Source: Bacillota bacterium
Lineage (GTDB): Bacteria > Bacillota > Negativicutes > Sporomusales > CTSoil-080
Reading direction: 5' to 3'
DNA length: 64,000 nt
Assembly: GCA_017889625.1 (NCBI GenBank)
Contig: JAGGAD010000016.1
Span: 1-64,000, forward strand
The position numbers were made by a program, and so were the translations under genes. Below the pieces are notes generated by a model. It was not told where the DNA came from, did no database searches, and saw nothing but the letters and a program-made list of their open reading frames with translations. Below are positions 1 to 7,834 of the stretch, piece by piece (the first letter of the stretch is position 1; each line of letters begins with the position of its first letter).

Positions 1-167
1 GCTTTTGCATTATTGGTAGGCATGCTGTAACGTTGGTTTAGGTATCTAAGTGAGGCGGATAATTCACCGTCAGGTCCGCCATATTGGGTGATGACTAATT
101 TAGCAAATTTTACATCTGGACATGTTACTCTAGCCGGATGTTCGAGTTTTTTTTCATAAACCCACAT
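1..167 (-). CDS. cotJC: CotJC, manganese-catalase-like spore coat protein (N-terminal part)
   Basis: Only the first 55 codons lie in the window; the gene runs off the left edge. The protein begins MWVYEKKLEHPARV and continues with QYGGPDGELSASLRYLNQR, the usual start of CotJC, which belongs to the Mn-catalase (ferritin-like) family and is packed in the spore coat. An AGAGG ribosome site precedes the ATG. It is the third gene of the cotJA-cotJB-cotJC operon, 31 bases after cotJB. The metal ligands lie outside the window, so catalytic competence cannot be judged. Confidence 0.9.
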   Translation of the reverse strand, partial: MWVYEKKLEHPARVTCPDVKFAKLVITQYGGPDGELSASLRYLNQRYSMPTNNAK

Positions 168-198
168 GTTCACCCATCCTCTTTTATAAAGATAAATG

Positions 199-450
199 TT
201 AAAGTTCCCAAGGCCAGGGGCTATCAGACCATAACCACTTTTCGTAGCCGTGCATTCCCTGTGCTGATAACGAGCCGTATTGAGCGGTGTATTCTTCCAT
301 AAGTTTATCTATTTTTTCTATTGCACAATTATAGTCGTTGATAGCATCTTGATCGCACGGGTGGGTGTCAAGATATAGTTGCAGTTCTATTGCCACAAAT
401 TCCATTTCTTGAATTTGCCGAAGCAAGACCATTTGCTTCTCCATGTTCAC
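199..450 (-). CDS. cotJB: CotJB spore coat protein
   Basis: A small coat protein of about 83 residues. The family core is clear: QIQEMEFVAIELQLYLDTHP, followed by a CAIEKIDKLMEEY helix and a C-terminal W/P-rich tail (SDSPWPWEL). It is thought to assemble with CotJA and CotJC in the inner spore coat. I place the start at the GTG at 450, eight bases after a GGAGG site; an ATG at 444 and an upstream ATG at 471 are alternatives, but the latter has no ribosome site. It follows cotJA directly. Confidence 0.88.
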   Translation of the reverse strand: MNMEKQMVLLRQIQEMEFVAIELQLYLDTHPCDQDAINDYNCAIEKIDKLMEEYTAQYGSLSAQGMHGYEKWLWSDSPWPWEL

Positions 451-470
451 TCTAACTACCTCCGTCCGCA

Positions 471-722
471 TTATTCGGGTATCGGATATACACCATAAAG
501 TTCAGGAAAGAGTGTACCGCGCATCAATGCTTCTTTGGGTGAGAAAGCCTTTGTATATACTTGCCAGGGTACATATGAATGTCCTAAAACCATATTTGAA
601 TGCACTTGTTTACTCGGCCTAGTTTCTTCTTTCCACACAGAGTCTGCACTAGCTTCGTCTGTTAGCATCTTTTGGGTTTCTGGTTCAATTGTATCGATAT
701 GAGGAGCGCTTTTTTTATACAA
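471..722 (-). CDS. cotJA: CotJA spore coat protein
   Basis: An 83-residue protein whose C-terminal half carries the CotJA signature: LGHSYVPWQVYTKAFSPKEA followed by LMRGTLFPELYGVYP. The N-terminal 40 residues are polar and poorly conserved. It starts at a TTG nine bases after a strong AGGAGG, so the rare start codon is well supported. It is the first gene of the cotJABC operon, which in Bacillus is read by sigma-E in the mother cell; a possible sigma-E -10 lies upstream at 756-763. Its presence marks the host as a spore former. Confidence 0.9.
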   Translation of the reverse strand: MYKKSAPHIDTIEPETQKMLTDEASADSVWKEETRPSKQVHSNMVLGHSYVPWQVYTKAFSPKEALMRGTLFPELYGVYPIPE

Positions 723-755
723 CTATATTCGCCTCCTTTTAAGTTAACCTTATTT

Positions 756-763
756 ATTTTATG
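756..763 (-). promoter_or_regulatory. Possible sigma-E type -10 of the cotJ operon
   Basis: Read on the minus strand the site is CATAAAAT, one base away from the sigma-E -10 consensus CATACAAT, and lies 33 bases before the cotJA start. The matching -35 region is not convincing. cotJ operons are sigma-E dependent in Bacillus; use of this site here is inference. Confidence 0.35.
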
Positions 764-796
764 TGAAATGATCACTAGTTGCTACTGGCAATAAAA

Positions 797-825
797 AAAA
801 TTCAACCCGTTATGGATTGAATTTT
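797..825 (-). terminator. Terminator after the PspC gene
   Basis: A hairpin with nine-base arms (AAAATTCAA / TTGAATTTT) sits directly after the stop of the PspC gene and is followed on the minus strand by a run of T. Confidence 0.75.
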
Positions 826-1107
826 CTATACTGCAGGCGGCATTATTAAGAAAGCCAGTATATACAGAATAATGCCCAGGCCTCGGTAAAAAGCAGCTAG
901 TGTCCAAAGCAATCTAATAATTGTAACATCCAGACCAGTATAGTTGCTCAGCCCAGCACAAACACCAAAAAACATTTGATGTTCAGTATCAAGCGACAAT
1001 ATCTTTCCCGCAAATAATAGATTGTCTGAAACACCCCAGTTCTGAAAGAAATGCCATGCTACCCAGGTGCTTAAGCTATAGGCACCTAGTCGGATAAGCC
1101 AAAACAT
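826..1107 (-). CDS. PspC-domain small membrane protein
   Basis: A protein of about 93 residues with the PspC fold: a short membrane segment (WLIRLGAYSLSTWVAWHFF), then LFGVCAGL-like MFFGVCAGLSNYTGLDVTII, then a second membrane segment ending GLGIILYILAFLIMP. PspC proteins sense envelope stress or modulate membrane-bound partners; the function of this short form is unknown. The ATG at 1107 follows an AAAGGA site and is preferred to an upstream start at 1140. It lies 64 bases after ftsW on the same strand, separated by a symmetric repeat at 1120-1163. Confidence 0.8.
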   Translation of the reverse strand: MFWLIRLGAYSLSTWVAWHFFQNWGVSDNLLFAGKILSLDTEHQMFFGVCAGLSNYTGLDVTIIRLLWTLAAFYRGLGIILYILAFLIMPPAV

Positions 1108-1119
1108 CGACTCCAGTCC

Positions 1120-1163
1120 TTTCCCGGAAGGTATAGACAATATGTCTATTATTTCCCGGAAGG
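1120..1163. repeat. Paired 12-base repeats around a palindrome in the ftsW-pspC gap
   Basis: TTTCCCGGAAGG occurs at 1120-1131 and again at 1152-1163. Between them lies a palindrome with arms ATAGACA (1133-1139) and TGTCTAT (1143-1149). It fills the gap between ftsW and the PspC gene and could be an operator or an RNA processing hairpin. I cannot assign a binding protein. Confidence 0.5.
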
Positions 1164-1171
1164 GTCAACGT

Positions 1172-2350
1172 TTAAACGTCTTCTAAAGATCTCGATACAA
1201 GTTTTAATCGTCGCGAGCGTTTGGTTGTTTCAGTCTTAGGCGAGGCATTTTGTTGCCGATTGCTAATTCTGGCAACACTGATAAGCAAGCCGATTGCCAA
1301 TAAGTTTACCATTAGCGAAGTTCCGCCAAAGCTTATAAACGGCAACGGTATACCGGTAACTGGCAAAATACCTGTTACCATGGCAATATTACCCACGGCT
1401 TGACCTACGATTAAAAAAGTTGCTCCTGCTGCTAGCATCATTCCCAAGCCATCACTAGCGCTCAGTGCTATTTTTATGCCATACCAGGCTAATAGTGCGA
1501 ATAAGATAATTACTAGTAATGCACCTGCAAATCCCATTTCTTGACATAGTACGGCAAAGGCAAAATCGGTATGGGCCTCCGGCAAATAATGAAATTTGCT
1601 AGCCCCCATTCCAAGGCCTGTTCCCAAAGCGCCACCTGAACCAATGGCTAAAAGCGCCTGAACAGATTGATAGCCGCTGGTTTGCTGATAAGCCCAAGGG
1701 TCAATCCAAGCAAAAATGCGTTCTGCCCGATATGCTGCCGCATAAACTAAATAAACTATACCAGTTACTGAAATTCCGATAAGTGCATAAATTTGTTTTA
1801 ACGGAATACCGCTGGGCAAGTAGAGTACTAGACAAATGGCAGCGATAACGGCAGCCGTGCCCATATCCGGCTGTTTTAATACTAGATACGCCATTATTCC
1901 GGAAAGCACTACCGGCCAGGACAGTAGTGTAACGGATCGTGCCCGGTCAATTCGCGGCCCTAAATAGTCAGCCGCCATAAGTATGGCGATAAATTTAGCA
2001 ATTTCGGACGGCTGAAATTTTATACCAAGATTAATCCATCGACGTGCGCCATTGGCCTCAACGCCAATAAAATGCACCGCGATCAAGAGCGCAACTGTTA
2101 TTGTCGCAAGTAATAGAGATAACCGCGGTAGGTGACGGTAGTTCATTCTGGCGATAAAAATTAGTCCTACTAAACCCATAATAACAGATATCAAATGACG
2201 TTTTAGAAAGAAGTAGCTGTCACCCAATAGTTGCCCAGCAGTTACAAAGCTGGCACTAAATATGTTGATGGTACCAATAGCAATTAGTACAGTGACTATA
2301 TATATAATCGCTTCACCAGGGCTCGTCCCCAAAACAGGTATCTTACGCAT
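1172..2350 (-). CDS. ftsW: FtsW/RodA/SpoVE-family peptidoglycan glycosyltransferase
   Basis: A 392-residue SEDS-family membrane protein with about ten membrane segments. The family signature is present as NGARRWINLG followed by FQPSEIAK (about residues 100-117), and the C-terminal hallmark as GIPLPFISFGGTS (about 336-348). These enzymes polymerise lipid II with a partner class B penicillin-binding protein, at the septum (FtsW), the side wall (RodA) or the spore cortex (SpoVE). FtsW is the best guess from overall length and the short N-terminus, but no division genes are adjacent, so SpoVE is possible. The C-terminus is a basic tail (KTETTKRSRRLK). Confidence 0.88.
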   Translation of the reverse strand: MRKIPVLGTSPGEAIIYIVTVLIAIGTINIFSASFVTAGQLLGDSYFFLKRHLISVIMGLVGLIFIARMNYRHLPRLSLLLATITVALLIAVHFIGVEANGARRWINLGIKFQPSEIAKFIAILMAADYLGPRIDRARSVTLLSWPVVLSGIMAYLVLKQPDMGTAAVIAAICLVLYLPSGIPLKQIYALIGISVTGIVYLVYAAAYRAERIFAWIDPWAYQQTSGYQSVQALLAIGSGGALGTGLGMGASKFHYLPEAHTDFAFAVLCQEMGFAGALLVIILFALLAWYGIKIALSASDGLGMMLAAGATFLIVGQAVGNIAMVTGILPVTGIPLPFISFGGTSLMVNLLAIGLLISVARISNRQQNASPKTETTKRSRRLKLVSRSLEDV

Positions 2351-2475
2351 ACTAATTCCTCCTGGTACACTTATGCTCTGCTTGATATTATATCAAAAAT
2401 ATTCACGCTACCCAATAACCAAATGCTATAAATTCCATATAATATATTACGATTACCGCGTAAGAGGTGATACAT

Positions 2476-3420
2476 ATGGATCCCCTTCCTACACATCGAC
2501 TGCTGGTAGTCGACGATATTTCTAAGGCTATCCTTTTAGTCAGCAATCCTTCCGGTAAAATTGTTGCTGAACAACCTTTACCTCACGGATTTTCCCTGGT
2601 AGATATAACAGTTAATTATGATTTAAATGAAGCCTATCTTGCCCTAGCCGGCAACGGCGGTTCGGGACTACTAGCTAGTTTTAGCTTAAATACCTTAGTT
2701 TGCAGCAACGAATTTGCTATTCCTCATCCGGCACAGTTTACCCGGTTGCCAACTTCACACACGTTTATCCTCGCAGACCCCGACGGACACCTCTATCTTA
2801 CCAGCGCTGCCAAAGAACCGATAGTACTGGATAAGCCTGACGGTGCCGGGTGTTGCGTTGGTCTTGTAGCTACAGAAAGCTTAATCTACGGAGTTTGGGA
2901 AGCAATTGGCGGGGGCGTCTTAGGCATGTTTGACATTACCGGACACCAGCTGTATAAACGTTTTTTTGGAGCGACTCCGACAAATCTTATTGCAGATCAG
3001 CATGGCCGCTTGTTTATTCCATTTACAATCAGTCCCTTCAGCGGGGAGGGTTTAGTTGTTCTTTCATGCCAGGCTCTCGATGATTTTTCCAATACTATTA
3101 TAACTCAGTGTCAGCATTGTAGCGCTACCGCGCCGGTATACCCGATCCACGTGGTAATAACTGCCAGTGGTAATACTGCTTATATTGCTAATGAAGAAGC
3201 CGGTCATATCAACATTGTAGATCTACAAGCTCGCCATACTGTTGGTATCATTTCTTTAGGCCAGTCGGTGTCCCGTCTCGGTCTTTTACCTGGTGAAAAT
3301 TTTGCAATAGCGTCCAGTAATATGTTTGCTAATCTTTGCCTCATTGATTTAGTCAACAAACGTCTTGTAGCGTTTACTGATGAACGCGAAACGTTAAGTC
3401 CCTTTGCCGTTATTGCATGA
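2476..3420 (+). CDS. Beta-propeller-like protein of unknown function
   Basis: A 314-residue protein with repeated blocks of about 40 residues built as a short beta-rich stretch with DI..GK or DL..KR turns, for example VVDDISKAILLVSN, MFDITGHQLYK, NIVDLQARHTVG and LIDLVNKRLVA. This resembles YncE/WD40-type propellers. There is no signal peptide, so it is probably cytoplasmic. It starts at the ATG at 2476 behind AGAGGTG. It stands alone on the plus strand, divergent from ftsW, and ends in a long bidirectional terminator. I do not recognise a specific family and give no function. Confidence 0.7.
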   Translation: MDPLPTHRLLVVDDISKAILLVSNPSGKIVAEQPLPHGFSLVDITVNYDLNEAYLALAGNGGSGLLASFSLNTLVCSNEFAIPHPAQFTRLPTSHTFILADPDGHLYLTSAAKEPIVLDKPDGAGCCVGLVATESLIYGVWEAIGGGVLGMFDITGHQLYKRFFGATPTNLIADQHGRLFIPFTISPFSGEGLVVLSCQALDDFSNTIITQCQHCSATAPVYPIHVVITASGNTAYIANEEAGHINIVDLQARHTVGIISLGQSVSRLGLLPGENFAIASSNMFANLCLIDLVNKRLVAFTDERETLSPFAVIA

Positions 3421-3467
3421 AAAACTATAAAACCCCTTTCTGTATAAGAAAGGGGTTTTATAGTTTT
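3421..3467. terminator. Bidirectional terminator with a 20-base perfect stem
   Basis: Arms 3421-3440 and 3448-3467 are perfect inverted copies around a seven-base loop. The A-rich and T-rich ends make it work on both strands, serving the propeller gene from the left and the DUF2935 gene from the right, whose stop codon overlaps it by two bases. Confidence 0.92.
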
Positions 3468-4710
3468 ATTTTTTACCCAACTGGCGTGGCAGCTTTACAC
3501 CCCACTTGGTTTTGGAGGTTTTTGCCGAAGTACCAGACCCCGGTATCGCTTTGGTTTTAGGTTTCAGATGGTATTGAGGTTCAATCACGGGCTCTACTTT
3601 TGGCGGGTATTGAACGTGCTCTATTTGTTCAGGCTCAATATCAAACCTTTCTTCTATTTCATGTTCAGTTGCAGATAAATCTTCAATTTCTTCTTGAGAC
3701 ACAATTTCAGGAATTATCGCCGGTTCTAAATTATCTACTTTACCTTTATCACTGGTCTCCTCATCCTGCTGCATTTTTTGAGAAAACCGGGCCGGAGGAC
3801 TAGGTATACTTTCAGTGTCATCAGTTAATACAGGCGGAGGTTTCATTAACGCACCGGCACGTTCATCTAAATTAACATACTCGTACTCGCCAGTATCGTC
3901 ATAATTAACAAACGATCCTTTTTCCAGAAAAGCCAAAGTTAACAGTAAATGATCTGCTTCACGCCGCATATGATCCGCCATAAGTTCTGGAACAAGGCCT
4001 AATAGCTTATTATCAGCTATCAATGTTTGAGCCGCCCTCATAAAGTCGCGCAACCGAATTGTAGATACCCTAACATCTTGTAAGAACCGCCGAAATGCAG
4101 GTATTTCTTCCCCTTCGCCGCGCAACATGCTAACAAAATCGCGTCCTTCTAGATATAAGTCGTCAAACTCATCTGAATAAGTACTGGCCATCTCAAGCAG
4201 ACTGCGCTCCATCGGATCTAATTTATGCACAACAAATCTTGCATGATCCGCCATCAGTCTGAGCCAAAAAGCAGCTTCTCGCGCACTAGAAATTTGATAT
4301 AGCGGTTGCTGTCCAGCCGCAAGTTTATCTAATAGACGTATAACATACTCCACTTCTCGAGATAGGTGGTCTACAAATAAAGCAAAATTACTTCCGGTCA
4401 AACGACAGGCCAGAGTCAGGTGTAAAATTCGGCGATTATAGTGATAAAAATCGTTGGTTAGCTGCAAAGAATCAGCCACCAATTCTTCAAATCTGTTTTC
4501 GCTCTGAACCTTTTCTGCCCGCACCCTATGAGCCGAATATTGCTGAGAGAAGCTTTCAGCTTCGTTGATTAAACTAATGTTTTCGTAGGGTAAACCGGTC
4601 TTAATAAACAGGGCATGTTCTTCCATAATCCGCAGCCAAAACTTCAACTCCTCCAAGCTCAGCGGCGGTATCGGTTGGCGTTTAGAATTCACAACCGTCG
4701 GCCGTGACAT
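3466..4710 (-). CDS. DUF2935-domain protein with acidic C-terminal extension
   Basis: A 414-residue protein with two related helical domains. The first begins about residue 20 with ELKFWLRIMEEHALFI, the second about residue 145 with EAAFWLRLMADHARFV, each followed by helices ending in MRREADHLL-like motifs. This doubled arrangement is typical of DUF2935, found in spore-forming clostridia and negativicutes, with no assigned biochemical role. From about residue 275 the chain turns acidic and proline-rich and ends in a basic tail. The ATG at 4710 is chosen because GGAGAG lies seven bases upstream. It is expressed alone. Confidence 0.78.
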   Translation of the reverse strand: MSRPTVVNSKRQPIPPLSLEELKFWLRIMEEHALFIKTGLPYENISLINEAESFSQQYSAHRVRAEKVQSENRFEELVADSLQLTNDFYHYNRRILHLTLACRLTGSNFALFVDHLSREVEYVIRLLDKLAAGQQPLYQISSAREAAFWLRLMADHARFVVHKLDPMERSLLEMASTYSDEFDDLYLEGRDFVSMLRGEGEEIPAFRRFLQDVRVSTIRLRDFMRAAQTLIADNKLLGLVPELMADHMRREADHLLLTLAFLEKGSFVNYDDTGEYEYVNLDERAGALMKPPPVLTDDTESIPSPPARFSQKMQQDEETSDKGKVDNLEPAIIPEIVSQEEIEDLSATEHEIEERFDIEPEQIEHVQYPPKVEPVIEPQYHLKPKTKAIPGSGTSAKTSKTKWGVKLPRQLGKK

Positions 4711-4788
4711 AGCAACACTCTCCATTTTGACATATTTATTGCTACTATATTCTATGCCATCTTCTACATTATTGTTCGAGTTTTATTG

Positions 4789-5424
4789 CTACTCAACAAA
4801 TTTTACTTCAGTTCGATATATCTTCATTCCCATCGCACTAAACTTCGCTTCATATTCGGTCATAATGTTATCTTTATAATCACTATTATGCAGATCAAAA
4901 GATATATGCTTCATTTTTAATCCGGCATCCGCAAATTGGTTTAAAGAAAACTCGAAAAGTTTCTCATTATCAGTTTTAAAATGCAGCTCTCCGCCGTTAG
5001 TAAGGATACTTCGATATTTGTCCAAAAAGACCTTATGGGTCAACCGACGTTTTGCATGGCGGTTCTTGGGCCAGGGATCACAAAAATTAATATATACTCG
5101 ACTTATCGCTCCCGGTGAAAATATTTCTAAAATGTTGTTAACATCAAAATGTAATAATCGAACGTTGGTAAGTTGACGTTCATACACTTTCTGCGCCGCA
5201 TAATAAAGCACATCTAGTTGCGCTTCCATACCAATAAAATTTATTTCAGGATTTCGCTCCGCAAGTTCGGCAATAAACTTCCCTTTTCCTGTACCTAATT
5301 CTACATAAAATGGGGCATCTCGCTTAAAGGTTTCTCGCCAGTTAAGGTCTGGACAAGCCTCTGTTAAAACTTCCTTATAGTCATTAATTGCATCTTTAAT
5401 CCACGGTTTTTTCCTTAATCGCAC
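4789..5424 (-). CDS. trmB: tRNA (guanine-46-N7)-methyltransferase TrmB
   Basis: A 211-residue SAM-dependent enzyme that methylates G46 in the variable loop of tRNA. The SAM-binding motif VELGTGKGKF (about 42-51) and the family motifs NFIGMEAQ and YINFCDPWPKNRHAKRRL (about 111-128) are present, and the C-terminal TEYEAKF motif is intact. It starts at GTG, six bases after AGGAGG. It appears to be a single-gene unit. Length is normal for the Firmicute enzyme. Confidence 0.95.
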   Translation of the reverse strand: MRLRKKPWIKDAINDYKEVLTEACPDLNWRETFKRDAPFYVELGTGKGKFIAELAERNPEINFIGMEAQLDVLYYAAQKVYERQLTNVRLLHFDVNNILEIFSPGAISRVYINFCDPWPKNRHAKRRLTHKVFLDKYRSILTNGGELHFKTDNEKLFEFSLNQFADAGLKMKHISFDLHNSDYKDNIMTEYEAKFSAMGMKIYRTEVKFVE

Positions 5425-5527
5425 TTGTATCCTCCTATATTTACCTTTTTGACCGTTTCTTTGTAATTAATTGGAAAATATGAGCCAATATTTGCTATCA
5501 TTAACAGGATTTCGAAAAAGTTTAGAG

Positions 5528-5557
5528 AATTATTAGTATGGTTAACTATTAATAATT
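5528..5557. repeat. AT-rich 30-base palindrome before the orphan kinase gene
   Basis: An imperfect palindrome centred on GTTAAC with outer arms AATTATTA and TAATAATT lies 30 bases before the start of the kinase gene. It may be an operator. No regulator is evident. Confidence 0.35.
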
Positions 5558-5586
5558 TTCCTAAATTTACAAAGAAGGTGGGAGCA

Positions 5587-6645
5587 TTGACATTGGAATT
5601 TTGTATAGAAAGTTTAGCCGCAATCTGCAATAGCATTCCCGCCGCCATGATCGCCATTGACAGCAACTACCGGGTTATTTTGTTAAACGAATATGTTGAA
5701 CTTCTCTTCAATGTAAATATTGACACTATCACCGGGTGTGACGCGCGTGAACTAGGCTTAGACTTTGGTTCAGAAAGTAATTCTATTTGGAAATGTTTAG
5801 AAAATAACATTAGAATAACTGACAAAGAAACAACTATTAAGTTTAATAATATTGAAATTCAAGCTACCCTAAATATTAATCCCCTATTAAATGGGAATGA
5901 TATAACTATCGGCATGGTGGCTGTCATTTGCGATAATTCTTTAATCAGCCTGCCGGAGTCGCGAATGCAGCATCTTGAAACACTGGCAAGCATCGGTGAA
6001 ATGACTGCCGGGACCATCCACGAAATAAGAAACCCCTTAACTTCTATCAGTGGGTTCGTACAGCTTTTAAATGTCAGAGCCGCGCGCCAACAAGATGAAA
6101 CATCCACCGAATACTGCCGCCTAATTACTGATGAAGTTACACATATCAATAACATTTTATCCGATTTTTTAACATTAGCCAAACCTCAGCCTAACAAATT
6201 CGTTAAAATCGATATTCTGCGTCCAATCACTGAGGTGCTGGCTTTACTTTATGGAGAGGCCCTAATGTACGGGGTAGAAATTCAGCAGCATTTAGGTAAT
6301 GAACCCCTTTATTTGTTAGCTAACAGTGAAAAAATCAGAGAAGTGCTTATTAATCTTTGCCGTAACGCTTTTCAAGCTATGCGACGTGGCGGCAAATTGA
6401 CTATTAATGTCTCGGCCTCACAGGAAGCTATTACTATTAATATTACTGATAGTGGGCACGGCATGAGTGATGATGTTATTAGTAATATTTTTAAACCTTT
6501 TTTTACTACAAAAGAAGCAGGTACCGGATTAGGGCTATCTGTCTGCCAGCGAATTATTCGTGATCACCACGGCGAGATTTGCGTTTCAAGTACGCTTGGT
6601 AAGGGAACAACTTTTACTTTGACTTTTCCCAGACTAGCTGAATAG
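5587..6645 (+). CDS. Soluble PAS-domain sensor histidine kinase, orphan
   Basis: About 352 residues without membrane segments. An N-terminal PAS-like domain (about 1-120) is followed by a HisKA helix with the phosphorylated His in HEIRNPLTSISGFVQLL (about 140-156). A HATPase_c domain follows with N box INLCRNAFQAM, G1 box DSGHGM and G2 box GTGLGLSVC. No response regulator is adjacent. In spore formers such soluble orphan kinases often feed the Spo0A phosphorelay; that role is inference. The start is uncertain: a TTG at 5587 behind AAGGTGGGAG is preferred, with GTG at 5578 and TTG at 5593 as alternatives. Confidence 0.88.
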   Translation: MTLEFCIESLAAICNSIPAAMIAIDSNYRVILLNEYVELLFNVNIDTITGCDARELGLDFGSESNSIWKCLENNIRITDKETTIKFNNIEIQATLNINPLLNGNDITIGMVAVICDNSLISLPESRMQHLETLASIGEMTAGTIHEIRNPLTSISGFVQLLNVRAARQQDETSTEYCRLITDEVTHINNILSDFLTLAKPQPNKFVKIDILRPITEVLALLYGEALMYGVEIQQHLGNEPLYLLANSEKIREVLINLCRNAFQAMRRGGKLTINVSASQEAITINITDSGHGMSDDVISNIFKPFFTTKEAGTGLGLSVCQRIIRDHHGEICVSSTLGKGTTFTLTFPRLAE

Positions 6646-6943
6646 TTGCAGTTTCTTCGCACTTTTTATTGTTATTAATTATAATAAGAGCATTTATCTT
6701 ATATTTCAGGATACCTTTTCCTTTTTAATCACAAGAATAATGCCCCCAACACCTTTAGGTGGGGGCATTATGGTAATACATGCTTGTGTGCATTGGATTA
6801 TTCATCGGTGGTAGCCAGACTATAACCAGTATGCGCCGTATATATATCACGCCAAACTGATTAAATCTAGTTATTTTTTATGTAGCCTTTATATTTAAAA
6901 GCCACCATCATTTTTTAGTCCTACTAAGTTTACATGATTAAAT
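6646..6943. other. Intergenic region without a recognised gene
   Basis: About 300 bases between the convergent kinase and glucosaminidase genes. It contains a strong GC hairpin at 6737-6771 (ATAATGCCCCCA / TGGGGGCATTAT arms) without a clear T run on either strand. I found no open frame with a ribosome site and no tRNA-like fold. A small RNA cannot be excluded. Confidence 0.5.
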
Positions 6944-7651
6944 TTAACGGTTATTTTTAACATTATCAATGATTTTGATGATTCGCTGCCCATAGTTTAC
7001 TCCTGGTACTGCCCACCTACCGCTTAAGCTCTCCCAGGTCTGACATTGTCCAAAGTAGCTGGTCATCTGCTTAACTATCGCATATCGCGGATCAGCAATC
7101 GGCAAAACTGGTTCATGGGTAGTAGCATACGCCATAAGGTGTTGGATATGAGCCCGAACGCCAATTCTTGCTGTATCAAAATAAGCCCCTCGAACGCCTT
7201 GTCCGATCGTCCCAAGACCAGCAAAATTGTTCTGATCCGGCAATACATCTCCGCCAAAGTAAAAAAAACCGGTTTCTAAAATGGCTTGCGCAACGGCGGC
7301 GTCCGGTCTAATACCTTCTATTGCCGCTTCTTGATAATAATATTCTACTAATTCTTCGATCGGAACGCTAAGTTTCGGCTTAGGGTTGTGTCGAATAATG
7401 TATTTAACCATTTGGTCTTTAGTAACTTCTGGAGCTCCAAAAATTGGCGTTTCTGTTTTAAAGTCACTCGTATCTTGTTTCACAGACTGCCGTAAAATTT
7501 CCATTACACGGTCATAAAATGACTCTTGCTGAACAGACGCCTTGGCTATTTCCTGATTTTCAGCGGCCAAAACCGGACAGGACGCGGTCCAAGCACAGCT
7601 ACTTAAAATCGCCAAACAAAAAACTACCGCATATTTTCTGGCACCAGTCAT
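6944..7651 (-). CDS. Secreted glucosaminidase-family cell-wall hydrolase
   Basis: A 235-residue protein with an N-terminal signal peptide (basic MTGARKYA, hydrophobic core, cleavage likely after PVLAA near residue 29). A linker of about 60 residues precedes a glucosaminidase (LytG/FlgJ-type) domain. The hallmark VAQAILETGFFYFGG (about 116-130) contains the catalytic Glu. It is followed by NNFAGLGTIG and YFDTARIGVRAHIQHL. The enzyme would cut between N-acetylglucosamine and muramic acid in the periplasm of a diderm cell. It is alone on its strand. Substrate and timing, for example sporulation or growth, cannot be told. Confidence 0.85.
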   Translation of the reverse strand: MTGARKYAVVFCLAILSSCAWTASCPVLAAENQEIAKASVQQESFYDRVMEILRQSVKQDTSDFKTETPIFGAPEVTKDQMVKYIIRHNPKPKLSVPIEELVEYYYQEAAIEGIRPDAAVAQAILETGFFYFGGDVLPDQNNFAGLGTIGQGVRGAYFDTARIGVRAHIQHLMAYATTHEPVLPIADPRYAIVKQMTSYFGQCQTWESLSGRWAVPGVNYGQRIIKIIDNVKNNR

Positions 7652-7803
7652 TCCTTCACCTCAGTCTGTTATTTTTATAATGTTGTTGCAATTTTAGCTA
7701 AGTAAAGTCATCCATTACGCCTATATATTTCACTGTAATTCACTACTATTTTGATATTCTTCACAAAATGATATTTTCCTGCCGAATATATGTTACAAGA
7801 AAG

Positions 7804-7825
7804 AAGCCTGGCCGCAGCCAGGCTT
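7804..7825 (-). terminator. Terminator after glnS
   Basis: Perfect nine-base arms AAGCCTGGC and GCCAGGCTT around a four-base loop lie ten bases after the glnS stop, followed on the minus strand by CTTTCTT. Confidence 0.75.
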
Positions 7826-7834
7826 TTCAGCGTT

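Noticed and set aside
6720-6900. Possible 6S-like or riboswitch RNA in the kinase-glucosaminidase gap
   Set aside because: Only one strong hairpin is present and no conserved motif of a known class could be matched.
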